Source: Rhodohalobacter sp. 614A
GTDB taxonomy: Bacteria > Bacteroidota > Rhodothermia > Balneolales > Balneolaceae
Assembly (NCBI RefSeq): GCF_021462415.1
Contig: NZ_JAKEDS010000003.1
Coordinates: 666,182 to 730,181 of the forward strand
Direction of reading: 5' to 3'
DNA: 64,000 bases
Shown here: positions 37,267 through 45,638 of the stretch, piece by piece
Position numbering within the stretch: the first letter of the stretch is position 1
How the letters are laid out: every line of letters begins with the position of its first letter
Made by a program: the position numbers and the translations under genes
Notes under the pieces: model-generated
Database searches by the model: none
What the model saw: the letters and a program-made list of their open reading frames with translations, nothing else
Told to the model about the DNA's origin: nothing

Positions 37267-38376
37267 TCACTCGGGAGACCGGAACATAAACGAGCGATCT
37301 ACCCTTTCAACTTCCAGTTCGAGTGTAAGAGCAATGCCCTGAAGTACTTCACTCATAGATTGGCTATAGTCGATTTCAGCAGTAATTTTTTTCTGGCATA
37401 TCTTTTCATCCTCTACCTGAATATCTATGTCGTACCATCTTTCAAGCCGGGGAAGAACTTCGCTTAAAGGTCTGTTTTCAAATTCGAGCCTGCCTTCGGT
37501 CCATCCCAGGTACCAATTTATATCGGTAACTTCGGCAACAACGGGTTCTTTCCCCTCGGCAATTACTCCCATTTTGTTCCTGGTAATCAGAACTTCATTT
37601 TCGGATTGGGCATTATTTTCCTGGTGGTTTCCAAATGCAACCTTTCCTTCAGAAACAACCACTTCTACCTCATCAGATTCGGGCCAGGCCTGAACCAGGA
37701 ACCGGGTTCCAAGAACGCGGGTATAAGCTCTTTCAGACCGAACGATAAATGGCTTTTCGTCATCGTGGGTAACCTCAAAGTAGGCTTCACCTTCCAGAAA
37801 CAGCTCCCGTTCTTGCTGATTATACTTGTCGGGAATCTCAAGACGGCTGCCGGCATGAAGCATTACTTTGGTGCCGTCACTGAGTATGTATGTTGCCCTC
37901 TCACCATTCCTTGTAACAAAAACCCTGTTCTCAATAGCCGCCACCTCTGCAGCACGATGTTGCATTTGTGTATAATAAAATGAGAAGTAGCCGGCAGATG
38001 CGATAATTAATATTGTTGCCGCAACCAGCATCACCCGGCGCCATTTGATCTCCGCCCTTTTTATAGTATTTGCATGCGGAGAACCCGGTGTATAGCTATC
38101 ATAATGTTTAATACCCGATACTTTTAGTTTGTGGTCTCTTTGGTTCTTCTCAAATACATCCATATTGCCTGATAATTTCAGCCATGCTTTGTCAACATCT
38201 AATTCATAGGAGGTATTTTTTGTCTCTTTCCAAACTTCATAAAGCCGATCAATTTCTTCCTCTCGTGCAGGATCTGATTTTATCCACGTTTCCATTATTT
38301 GATTTTCCTCTTTGGACAACTCACCGGCAAAATATTTTGCAAGCTGTTCCCACTTTTTATCATTATTCATAGCCAT
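37267..38376 (-). CDS. FecR-family anti-sigma factor (module B)
   Basis: This 369-residue protein has a cytoplasmic N-terminal domain with WEQLAKYFAGELSKEENQIM and a transmembrane helix (about residues 113-133, VMLVAATILIIASAGYF). The periplasmic FecR domain includes YILSDGTKVMLHAGSRLEIP, GEAYFEVTHDDEKPF and VLGTRFLVQAW. The C-terminal DUF4974-type domain includes LEFENRPLSEVLPRLERWY. It should control the sigma factor at 38608 and receive the signal from the STN domain of SusC, encoded five bases downstream. A terminator and A/T-rich block lie between it and the sigma gene, so it likely has its own promoter. Confidence 0.9.
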   Translation of the reverse strand: MAMNNDKKWEQLAKYFAGELSKEENQIMETWIKSDPAREEEIDRLYEVWKETKNTSYELDVDKAWLKLSGNMDVFEKNQRDHKLKVSGIKHYDSYTPGSPHANTIKRAEIKWRRVMLVAATILIIASAGYFSFYYTQMQHRAAEVAAIENRVFVTRNGERATYILSDGTKVMLHAGSRLEIPDKYNQQERELFLEGEAYFEVTHDDEKPFIVRSERAYTRVLGTRFLVQAWPESDEVEVVVSEGKVAFGNHQENNAQSENEVLITRNKMGVIAEGKEPVVAEVTDINWYLGWTEGRLEFENRPLSEVLPRLERWYDIDIQVEDEKICQKKITAEIDYSQSMSEVLQGIALTLELEVERVDRSFMFRSPE

Positions 38377-38439
38377 TTTTCAATGTTTTTCAACTGTTAC
38401 TATGGGCTAATACACCCGAGATCCGGCGTACTGTGACAA

Positions 38440-38468
38440 GAATTAAAAAAAATTTTATTTTTTTTATA
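38440..38468. promoter_or_regulatory. A/T homopolymer block upstream of fecR, module B
   Basis: A run of eight A, then TTTT A and eight T, lies 64-92 bases upstream of the fecR start. Comparable blocks occur upstream of the two other fecR genes (21118-21138 and 62936-62960). An upstream promoter element for the ECF-dependent promoter is the inferred role. Confidence 0.4.
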
Positions 38469-38506
38469 AGGTGTTCTTTCGTTTGATCTGAAGCTTCTCA
38501 AGCCTC

Positions 38507-38535
38507 AAAAAAAATCATTACGGGTAGAATGATTT
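38507..38535 (-). terminator. AT-rich terminator after sigma gene, module B
   Basis: On the minus strand AAATCATT and AATGATTT form a perfect 8-bp stem with an 8-base loop, running directly into a total of eight T residues. It lies 72 bases after the sigma stop codon, so it separates sigma from fecR-susCD transcription. The stem is AT-rich but the T tract is strong. Confidence 0.65.
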
Positions 38536-38607
38536 GAGATGTGCTGCGCGAAAATCTGCATATTCCCCACAGGTACAAACAATTTTCAAAAGCAGAATAA
38601 CTTTTCT

Positions 38608-39240
38608 CTAAAAGAACAAACTGGATGAGCCGGCTACGAAAAGAATATATAAGTAGTCTGAAAGATGATCCCGAAGAGACTTTAAGGCTCTGCCCATTTG
38701 TGTATTTACTGTATTAATTGAAATCTCCAGATATTCGGCAATTTCGGTATAAGTGAGACCGCTTCTGCGGTTCAGAATAAAAATTTGCCGGCACCTGGGA
38801 GGAAGCGCATTGATTGCTCTCTCAATTTCTTCTCTCAATTCTTTAATGTCATAATCATCGGATAGACTCGAATGTTTCCTAAGTTCTCCAAGCCTGGAGA
38901 TAATTTCTTCTTCAGACTCTGCAACAATTTTCTCGTGCCTGATTTTATTCAGGGATTCATTCCGAACTGCGGAAAAAAGGTAGGCTTTAACTGTACCCGG
39001 CGGGTCCCAAGACTCTCTTTGCGTCCATATTTTTAGGAAGACTGATTGAACAACATCTTCGGCAGTTTCGGACTGTAACAGGTAGCTATATGCAAAACCA
39101 TGAAGCCGCTTGTAATAGGCCCTAAATATTTTTTCAAAAGCTTGCCTGCTTCCCTCTTCCCGAACTTGCCTCACCCATTGTTTCTCTTCCATATGCTTGG
39201 AAGAAAGAAATGAACCATTATCCGATTTTTTGGGATTCAT
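38608..39240 (-). CDS. ECF sigma factor, Bacteroides-expansion type (module B)
   Basis: This protein is about 210 residues from the ATG at 39240. The open frame extends to a TTG at 39288, and an internal ATG at 39192 is another option. Region 2 has AFEKIFRAYYKRLHGFAYSY and AEDVVQSVFLKIW; region 4 has LPPRCRQIFILNRRSGLTY followed by EIAEYLEIS. The chain ends with a hydrophobic tail (YLYILFVAGSSSLFF). It should drive module B through the fecR and susC promoters when FecR releases it. A 12-bp palindrome lies 80 bases upstream of the chosen start. Confidence 0.9.
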   Translation of the reverse strand: MNPKKSDNGSFLSSKHMEEKQWVRQVREEGSRQAFEKIFRAYYKRLHGFAYSYLLQSETAEDVVQSVFLKIWTQRESWDPPGTVKAYLFSAVRNESLNKIRHEKIVAESEEEIISRLGELRKHSSLSDDYDIKELREEIERAINALPPRCRQIFILNRRSGLTYTEIAEYLEISINTVNTQMGRALKSLRDHLSDYLYILFVAGSSSLFF

Positions 39241-39554
39241 GCAATCTATTGGCAATAGAGACACTGTAACGACGATCAGTGTTTCCAATACTATGTTAAG
39301 GTTTTACAATTCCGGAAGAGCTGAGCTCAGCATAACGAAAATTTAATACTCCGTTAAAAATCCAGCAAAAATACCGTTGATATGATATACTAAAAAAGGG
39401 TACTGATGTCAATAAGTGGATAGGGCCTTTTGACTTAGATTTTTTTACCCTCAAAATCAGAAAAAAGGGAAAAGGAATCGGAAAGGTATTCTTTTGAAAA
39501 TACAGTTCAGCTTGATGAAGAGATATTAGTATATGACCCATCATTCCATAAATC
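39241..39554. other. Intergenic region upstream of module B sigma gene
   Basis: No gene is seen here apart from a possible N-terminal extension of the sigma protein. The gap holds the palindrome GCTGAGCTCAGC (39320-39331) and a possible -7 element (39366-39373, TATTTTTG on the coding strand). No -33 match sits at normal spacing. To the right it merges with a remnant of the octaheme cytochrome gene. Confidence 0.4.
39320..39331. promoter_or_regulatory. 12-bp perfect palindrome upstream of module B sigma gene
   Basis: GCTGAGCTCAGC is a perfect palindrome, GC-richer than its surroundings. It sits between the possible -7 element and the sigma start codon. It could be an operator controlling sigma expression. 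No dedicated repressor gene is adjacent. Confidence 0.35.
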
Positions 39555-39665
39555 ATTCTTTTCAATCATGAGGAGCTCAGATTCATATCTGCATATTGTC
39601 TGGATTAGGGACCGATGCTTGTTCAAAATATTCCCTGTCTTTCTGAAGACAATTTTCTACAAAAC
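39555..39665 (-). pseudogene. Remnant of the octaheme-TPR cytochrome gene
   Basis: This stretch lies just beyond the stop of the truncated ankyrin gene. Reading the minus strand gives ENCLQKDREYFEQAS, which aligns without gaps to ENRLEDAVEYFEQAS in the TPR part of the octaheme gene. At the DNA level 37 of 48 bases match between 39613-39660 and 22514-22561. Further along, NPDN followed after a one-base indel by ATGATTGAAA matches the octaheme gene's C-terminus (HPDN...MIE). Everything between is deleted and stops interrupt the frame. So an ankyrin-octaheme pair once stood here too. Confidence 0.72.
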
Positions 39666-40139
39666 TTATCCACTATCAGTATCTTTTAGATTTGGATCTG
39701 CTCCATTTTCCAGTAAAAACTCTACTGTTTCAGGAAAAGGACCGCTGGCTGCAAACATACATGAGCTACGTCCTTCACTATTAACTTTGTTGATCCCGGC
39801 ACCCTCTTTAGCTAATAATTGAACAATTTCGGCATGGCCGTTATATGCGGCAAACATCATTGCTGTGCGATCTAATTCGTCCGCAACCTGCACATCCACA
39901 CCCTGAAGAATGGCCTGCCTTACGAGTTCAATATTCCCATTTAAAGAAGCATCACGCAAGTCGGATGCTGAGAGGCTGTTTGATCCGGAAGATTCAGCTT
40001 GAGATATACTTGTTCCCTCACTCTGTGGTGTAGATTTTTGCCCTTCGTCTTTTTCACATGAAGAAAAAATGATGAGGCTGATAATGGAAATGATGTAAAA
40101 AAACCTTTGATACTTTGAATCATAAATACTGCTAACCAT
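39666..40139 (-). CDS. Ankyrin-repeat lipoprotein, truncated second copy
   Basis: This 157-residue protein has a lipoprotein signal (IISIISLIIFSSC, Cys28) and about two and a half ankyrin repeats nearly identical to those of the gene at 24544-25164. After VEFLLENGA the text jumps to DPNLKDTDSG and stops. In the intact copy the DPN.xDTDG text belongs to the next repeat, so one repeat has been lost, and the reading frame then ends early. The N-terminal signal differs from the intact copy, while the repeat region is 95% identical. It could still make a short lipoprotein, but decay is likelier. A remnant of the octaheme gene follows directly. Confidence 0.7.
   Translation of the reverse strand: MVSSIYDSKYQRFFYIISIISLIIFSSCEKDEGQKSTPQSEGTSISQAESSGSNSLSASDLRDASLNGNIELVRQAILQGVDVQVADELDRTAMMFAAYNGHAEIVQLLAKEGAGINKVNSEGRSSCMFAASGPFPETVEFLLENGADPNLKDTDSG
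39691..40027. repeat. Direct repeat, right copy (ankyrin coding sequence)
   Basis: This is the partner of 24731-25067: same orientation, 320 of 337 bases identical by hand count, no gaps. Recombination between the two copies would remove the whole sulfatase/SusCD/sigma island (about 15 kb) and leave one ankyrin gene. Confidence 0.9.
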
Positions 40140-40208
40140 TGGATGTAAGAAGTGATGAGATCTTCATATTCATAACCTAAAAATAAACCTTCTCAAATTC
40201 TTGTAAAC

Positions 40209-40222
40209 TTGTATTAATACAA
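40209..40222. repeat. AT-rich 14-bp palindrome after the FG-GAP gene
   Basis: TTGTATTAATACAA is a perfect palindrome nested inside a wider inverted repeat (CTTGTAAA/TTTACAAG, about 40200-40246). It lies in the 160-base gap between the end of module C and the truncated ankyrin gene. It may act as a transcript end or a promoter operator; neither is certain. Confidence 0.4.
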
Positions 40223-40299
40223 AAAATGTATTTTCAATTTTTACAAGCACTGCAATTTTGATGGAAAATGCCAAATGTATCGCGGAATCGATTGCCTAC

Positions 40300-43200
40300 C
40301 TAATTACCACTCAATATTTTAAATACTTGTACCCCAGAGTTATTCGGAAGAACCAATAAATATTGTCCTTCTCTGGAATTTATAACCGCACTTGATTTTA
40401 CATTTCCGGGTGCTATCAACCCACTTTGGAAAGAGGGAACGGGAGTAAAATTTCCTTGGCCATCCCCGGTTAGCAAGACTCCATTGCCAGCATCCATTCT
40501 TGGAAGTTCCGGATTGGTATCAAATTCATTTCCAAGAAGAATCAGGTCTGAAAATCCATCATCATTTATATCTAAAATATCTATAGATTGTACAGCTGAA
40601 ATTTGAGCCTCCATCGGTAAAGCGGCAACATCAAACTCATTTTCACCCTGATTGAGCAGCACCGAACTTGGAAAATAGTTAGCAGTATGATGAATCCTGG
40701 CTGATTCAGGATCTTTACTAATTAGTTGCTGCAAATTTGCATCGGCATAGCGCTGAAAAGACTGAACTCTTTGCGTTGGCCTTGGCAATAAATTTGCCAT
40801 AGTTCTAAACCCATGAAGAGGTTTGTATTCATCATTGATATTGACAGCAAAGATAGGATCTATTTGACGGTTTCGATCAAAATCATCTGCAAAAAGATGT
40901 ATTTCTGATGTACCACTTTGACTATAAACATGGTTTAACCCAAGATTACCGACGGCAAAATCAATCTTTCCATCCCCATTAAAATCTTCCTTTTCAATAC
41001 TATGCCACCATCCTCGATATAAATCCGGATTGTTAAATCCCGAGATTTTATCTAACCGATTTCCTGAGTTTTCAAAAAAAGTAACGGGCATCCAAAAACC
41101 AGTAATAACCAAATCAAGATCTCCGTCTCCATCCGTATCCACCCAAATTGCGTCCGTCACTTCTCCAATTTGTTTGAGCTGGGGGGCTACTTCCTGTGTT
41201 ACATCCCGAAATATTCCATCGTCATTTTGGAGTAAATAGCTATTTGGCGTAGTTGGATATTGGCCCGGCACATGTCGTCCTCCCACAAAAAAATCGACAT
41301 CTCCATCCCCGTCAAAATCACCGGGTGTTACCCCAGAAGAACTTGTAAGCATTCGGGGAAGACGCTTTTCATCTTTTATAAATTTTCCGTCGCCAATGTT
41401 AATATAGAGTCGGTCCTGCAGTAATTCGGATGCAGGTGAAAATTCATTCCCTCCGCTTACCACATACAAATCCAACCATCCATCTCCGTTGACATCTGCA
41501 AACTCTGCATCGACATCTTCAAACTGTTTTTCAGCCATCCAGGTTCGTTGATCACCGGATTCTTTAAAAGAACCATCTTCCTGCTGAACAAATAAGATCC
41601 CTGGTTCACCCGAAGCTCCACCAATGTAGATGTCATCCCGCTGATCATTATTCACATCACCTACGGCAACGGCAGGCCCCGATCTTGATAACATTTGTGG
41701 GAGAGTCGATTCTTTATCAAAATCCACAAAATCATTCTCATGATGTTCAAAATGGAGCTGAAGTTCGTCCTCTGCAGATGTAAACAAATTTCCATCTCTG
41801 ATTTCTCTTCTTCCATTTTTTAAAGCAGGAAAAGACGCTTCATCATAGTTTAAAACCAATTGTTGATTGGCTTTTATCTCTTTTAAAATCTGATATTTTC
41901 CATCCGGCCAAATAATTTTCAATGAATCTACTGCATCATTTTTTCCCAACCCAAAATGAACACGCTGATCCATCGTAGATTGATATCCTCTGTATGGCCA
42001 AAACTCTGCAAACTGCTTTTCTTTGTTTGTGTGGATGGTGAGTTTTGCCCCAATTCCGTTCGTATTTAATGAATCTCCTTTCAGTTTCAGGGACAAATAA
42101 TGCTCGCCCTGACTCCTGTTTTCTAAGATTGCTGCGGGTTCATTCAGATTATTAATAACCAAATCCAGGTCTCCGTCTTTATCCAAATCGCCGTGGGCAG
42201 CGCCATAAGAGAACGATGGATCTGTAAATCCCCACTCCTCCGAAACATCTTCAAAACATAGATTTCGTTTATTTTTAAAAACGTGATTTGGAACATACAA
42301 CGAATTCAAATTTTCCAAAATTTCGAAGGTAGCTTTTGCTCGCGTACTATCCGTTCCAAACATCGATGTTCTGTTCAGATTGATGATATAATCATAATTA
42401 TTGATGGCTTTCGGGTATCCATTTGTAATAAGAATATCCTTCCATCCATCATTATCATAATCTCCAAACAAGCCTGTCCAGCTCCACTCGGTTGACTCAA
42501 CACCCGCTAAATGAGCCATTTCACTAAACAGGATATTTCCCTTTTCATCAACCCCATTACTTAGCTGAAGAGTATTCGCACTGTTTTGAATTTGATATCC
42601 TTTTTCTTTCAGCTCCTGAAAATATTCGTAACTCTTTGATCCCATTACCAAATGCTGATCTTCCAGATTTGGAGGCAGCATATCCACCTGGAGGATATCC
42701 GTCCAACCGTCGTTATTAAAATCGGCGGCGTCCGTTCCCATTCCCGCATAACTGGTATGTTTAAAAAAGTCCGCGGATTTGTCTTCAAATGTTCCGTCTC
42801 CCCTGTTCACGTATAAAAGGTCATCCGTTTGAATATCATTAGATACATATACATCCGGCCAGCCATCCTGATTTACATCTGTAATGGCAAGTCCTAAACT
42901 ATAGCCTTCTTTTAAAATACCTGCCTGTTTCGAAATGTCTGTAAACGTTCCGTCGCCATTATTCCGGTATAAAGCATCCGTACTTGGAGATGTGCCATCA
43001 TTGACCTCTTCCCTCACACCGGTACTCATATCTCTTGCAAAAGAACCGGGAAAATTGTTGATGATAAACAGATCGAGATCTCCATCAAGATCAAAATCAA
43101 AAAAAGCAGAATGTACTGAAAACCCCGAATCGGCTATACCATATTTATCAGCCTTTTCGGTAAATGTTAGGTCGCCATTGTTGATGTAGAGCAAGTTTTT

Positions 43201-43677
43201 CCTTTCATCTGGCGGGGTTTCTCCGGGTCCGTTCACCGCAACATAGATATCCAGAAAACCATCATGATTGATATCAACCATAGATACTCCACCGGCCCAC
43301 CCTGAGGTTGAAGTTCCGGAAGAGAGTGTGATATCTTTAAAAGTAAAATCACCTTTATTCAGGTATAGTTTGCTGCTAACCTGATTACCGGTAAAGTAGA
43401 TATCGGGCAGTTCATCATTGTTGATATCTCCAATTGCAACGCCTCCGCCGTTGTAAATAAAGGGATAGGTTATCACATTAAAATGTTCATCCGTATGAAT
43501 ATCATTGGAAAATTCAATCCCAGTAATTTCAACCGGCAAACTCTGGAATCTCGCCTTTTTTTGTTGATCAGATCGGTTGCAACTGAACGCTACAATAACC
43601 AACAAAAAGATAATTCCCATTGGAATTCTTCTTTCTGTACACTTACAAAAAGAGAGGAATACATTCATTTTATGCAT
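40300..43677 (-). CDS. Giant FG-GAP/VCBS-repeat lipoprotein with ASPIC/UnbV domain (module C)
   Basis: This 1125-residue protein has a lipoprotein signal (IIFLLVIVAFSC), two blocks of FG-GAP/VCBS repeats with Ca-loop text such as DINNDELPD, DFDLDGDLD and DTDGDGDLD, and a central ASPIC/UnbV domain (GIGAKLTIHTNKEKQ to VHFGLGKNDAVDSLKIIWPDG). It is a paralogue in architecture of the module A protein at 1564-5130. Its biochemical role is unknown; both copies accompany a PQQ/cytochrome c dehydrogenase. It follows a hairpin terminator after the aldolase gene, so it may be transcribed partly on its own. Later ATGs (codons 4 and 20) are alternative starts. Confidence 0.85.
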   Translation of the reverse strand: MHKMNVFLSFCKCTERRIPMGIIFLLVIVAFSCNRSDQQKKARFQSLPVEITGIEFSNDIHTDEHFNVITYPFIYNGGGVAIGDINNDELPDIYFTGNQVSSKLYLNKGDFTFKDITLSSGTSTSGWAGGVSMVDINHDGFLDIYVAVNGPGETPPDERKNLLYINNGDLTFTEKADKYGIADSGFSVHSAFFDFDLDGDLDLFIINNFPGSFARDMSTGVREEVNDGTSPSTDALYRNNGDGTFTDISKQAGILKEGYSLGLAITDVNQDGWPDVYVSNDIQTDDLLYVNRGDGTFEDKSADFFKHTSYAGMGTDAADFNNDGWTDILQVDMLPPNLEDQHLVMGSKSYEYFQELKEKGYQIQNSANTLQLSNGVDEKGNILFSEMAHLAGVESTEWSWTGLFGDYDNDGWKDILITNGYPKAINNYDYIINLNRTSMFGTDSTRAKATFEILENLNSLYVPNHVFKNKRNLCFEDVSEEWGFTDPSFSYGAAHGDLDKDGDLDLVINNLNEPAAILENRSQGEHYLSLKLKGDSLNTNGIGAKLTIHTNKEKQFAEFWPYRGYQSTMDQRVHFGLGKNDAVDSLKIIWPDGKYQILKEIKANQQLVLNYDEASFPALKNGRREIRDGNLFTSAEDELQLHFEHHENDFVDFDKESTLPQMLSRSGPAVAVGDVNNDQRDDIYIGGASGEPGILFVQQEDGSFKESGDQRTWMAEKQFEDVDAEFADVNGDGWLDLYVVSGGNEFSPASELLQDRLYINIGDGKFIKDEKRLPRMLTSSSGVTPGDFDGDGDVDFFVGGRHVPGQYPTTPNSYLLQNDDGIFRDVTQEVAPQLKQIGEVTDAIWVDTDGDGDLDLVITGFWMPVTFFENSGNRLDKISGFNNPDLYRGWWHSIEKEDFNGDGKIDFAVGNLGLNHVYSQSGTSEIHLFADDFDRNRQIDPIFAVNINDEYKPLHGFRTMANLLPRPTQRVQSFQRYADANLQQLISKDPESARIHHTANYFPSSVLLNQGENEFDVAALPMEAQISAVQSIDILDINDDGFSDLILLGNEFDTNPELPRMDAGNGVLLTGDGQGNFTPVPSFQSGLIAPGNVKSSAVINSREGQYLLVLPNNSGVQVFKILSGN

Positions 43678-43763
43678 CTTTCAAAGATCTAAAGATCTGA
43701 TGACCTGGCTTAGCCAAGCTCATAAGCCATATATTTAGTCCAATAGATTAAACGTAACAATTA

Positions 43764-43793
43764 AAATCCCGGACAACTAAATGCCCGGGATTT
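43764..43793 (-). terminator. Hairpin terminator after the aldolase gene
   Basis: On the minus strand AAATCCCGG and CCGGGATTT form a perfect 9-bp stem around 12 bases, followed by T AATT. The T tract is short. It lies about 71 bases after the KDPG aldolase stop codon, a suitable place to end or reduce the catabolic transcript before the FG-GAP gene. Confidence 0.5.
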
Positions 43794-43864
43794 GATGGTG
43801 TGTCTGTCAAACATGGGAACGTAGTGTTGACAGGAGGTTCCAGCTACGGAACAGTGTTCTTCTA

Positions 43865-44539
43865 TTATTTCTTATCACGAATTGAGTGAATAGTGTTCAG
43901 TACGTTTTTTACATGGGTTTTCAGTCCTTGGAAATCCTGAGCTTCCACAAAACTTTTTTTAATGAGTTTGGAACCCATTCCCACACAGCTCACACCAGCC
44001 TCAAACCAGCCGCGAAGATTTTTTTCTTCCGCTGATACACCACCCGTTGGCATGATGCTTGTCCACGGACAGGGGCCTTTCACCGCTTTTACAAAGCCCG
44101 GTCCCAGCTGACTTCCGGGAAATACTTTCACAATTTCTGCTCCCAGTTCTTCGGCTCGCGCAATCTCAGAAAGAGTGCCGCAGCCCGGTGCCCACAATAC
44201 TTTCCGCCGGTTGCAGGTCAATCCCACATCGTCCCGCAGAACCGGCGTCACAATAAAGTTGGCTCCCAGCTGCATATAAAGCGCCGCTGTTGCCGCATCC
44301 GGTACCGATCCTGCTCCGAGAATCATTCCGGGTAATTGTTCGCTGGTATACCGAACCAACTCCCCAAAAATTTGGTGTGCAAAATCCCCGCGATTGGTGA
44401 ACTCCAGCAGCCGGGCCCCGCCCTCATAACAGGCTTTGACCACCTGCTTGGCTACTTCTGTATCCTTGTGATAAAACAGGGGAACCAGTCCCTGATCGTT
44501 CATTGTTTGGGCCACCTGAAGTCGTGTAAATTGAGCCAT
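43865..44539 (-). CDS. eda: KDPG aldolase (2-dehydro-3-deoxy-phosphogluconate aldolase)
   Basis: This 224-residue class I aldolase has the Schiff-base lysine in IVKVFPGSQLGPGF (K138), the catalytic Glu in LLEFTNRG (E45), and the phosphate-binding segment IMPTGGVS. It splits 2-keto-3-deoxy-6-phosphogluconate into pyruvate and glyceraldehyde 3-phosphate. The gene follows the KDG kinase by 36 bases, so the pair forms the cytoplasmic end of an Entner-Doudoroff route. Close relatives also use the galactonate-derived isomer KDPGal or 4-hydroxy-2-oxoglutarate, so stereospecificity is open. The start is ATG at 44539, and no signal peptide is present. Confidence 0.9.
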   Translation of the reverse strand: MAQFTRLQVAQTMNDQGLVPLFYHKDTEVAKQVVKACYEGGARLLEFTNRGDFAHQIFGELVRYTSEQLPGMILGAGSVPDAATAALYMQLGANFIVTPVLRDDVGLTCNRRKVLWAPGCGTLSEIARAEELGAEIVKVFPGSQLGPGFVKAVKGPCPWTSIMPTGGVSAEEKNLRGWFEAGVSCVGMGSKLIKKSFVEAQDFQGLKTHVKNVLNTIHSIRDKK

Positions 44540-44575
44540 TTTATCTAAGGTTTTATCAAATTATTTGAAGGAATC

Positions 44576-45613
44576 TTATCGGGAGACCCGGCCGGAGCCG
44601 TCTCCGCTCATCAGTTTTTCAACTTCGTCCACCGTAACCTGATTGGCATCCCCATAAATGGTATGCTTCAGGCAGGAGGCAGCCACCGCAAAGTCCAGGG
44701 CTTTCTGATCGCCCCCGTCAAACGTGAGCAACCCGTAAATCAACCCGGCCATAAAGGAGTCTCCTCCTCCCACTCGATCCACAATATGGGTGATATCATA
44801 CTGTGGTGCCTCCAAAAAATCTTTGCCGTTATAAAGTACACCAGACCATGTGTTGTGTGAGGCACTGATCGACCCCCGGAGAGTGGTGATAATCTTCTGA
44901 GCGCGAGGAAATCGCTCCATCAACTGCTCACATACCGAGCGATAGGCCTGCGAATCGACCGTGTCTCCTTGTGTGACATCGACCGACCCCGGATGAATAT
45001 CAAAATGTTTTTCGGCATCTTCTTCATTCCCTAAAATTACATCACAACCTTCCACCAACTGTGGCATAACCTCGCCAGGCTGTTTGCCATAGTTCCACAG
45101 CTTGGCACGGTAGTTCAAATCTGTTGAAACGGGAACTCCAATCTGATTGGCCACCTGAATGGCTTCCAGGCAGGCATCGGCCGCTCCCTGGGAAAGGGCC
45201 GGTGTGATCCCGGTCCAGTGAAACCAGCCGGCTCCGTCAAAAACCTCTTCCCAATCAATCATCCCTGATTTGATGGATGACATTCCTGAATGGGCCCGAT
45301 CGTAGACAACCTTGCTGCCACGGCTGACCGCCCCGGTTTCCAGAAAATAAATCCCCAGACGCTCCCCGCCCCGGGCTATATGGGTGGTGCCAACATTTCG
45401 CTTGCGCAATTCCATTAGCGCACATTGTCCTATATCGTTGTCCGGTAGACGAGTGACGAACTCGGTAGGTATTCCAAAATTGGCCAGCGAGACCGCTACA
45501 TTCGACTCGCCTCCTCCATAGATCACATCAAAACTGTTGGTTTGAGAAAATCGAAGAAACTCCGGCGGTGACAATCGCATCATGATTTCACCGAAAGTGA
45601 CTACTTTTTTCAT
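44576..45613 (-). CDS. kdgK: 2-dehydro-3-deoxygluconokinase (KDG kinase)
   Basis: This 345-residue PfkB-family kinase starts VVTFGEIMMRLSPPEFLRFS and has the substrate-loop motif YGGGESNVAVSLANFG and the C-terminal DRVGGGDSFMAGLIYG with catalytic D285. The N-terminal GEIMMRLSPP text is typical of KDG kinases. It phosphorylates 2-keto-3-deoxygluconate, or a stereoisomer, at C6 for the aldolase encoded 36 bases downstream. It is cytoplasmic. It follows tatA by 25 bases. No other cytoplasmic enzyme in module C makes KDG, so its substrate must be imported or come from elsewhere. Confidence 0.9.
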   Translation of the reverse strand: MKKVVTFGEIMMRLSPPEFLRFSQTNSFDVIYGGGESNVAVSLANFGIPTEFVTRLPDNDIGQCALMELRKRNVGTTHIARGGERLGIYFLETGAVSRGSKVVYDRAHSGMSSIKSGMIDWEEVFDGAGWFHWTGITPALSQGAADACLEAIQVANQIGVPVSTDLNYRAKLWNYGKQPGEVMPQLVEGCDVILGNEEDAEKHFDIHPGSVDVTQGDTVDSQAYRSVCEQLMERFPRAQKIITTLRGSISASHNTWSGVLYNGKDFLEAPQYDITHIVDRVGGGDSFMAGLIYGLLTFDGGDQKALDFAVAASCLKHTIYGDANQVTVDEVEKLMSGDGSGRVSR

Positions 45614-45638
45614 AAAATCTGTATGTTTTTAAAAATGA

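Noticed and set aside
39266..39665. Idea that the gap between sigma and the ankyrin gene holds an insertion sequence
   Set aside because: No transposase text or terminal inverted repeats are present. The right part is instead explained as a remnant of the octaheme gene.
43804..43855. CTGTCAA/TTGACAG and GTTCC/GGAAC inverted repeats near the aldolase stop codon
   Set aside because: Arms are short or widely spaced and no T tract follows; the 9-bp stem at 43764-43793 is the better terminator.
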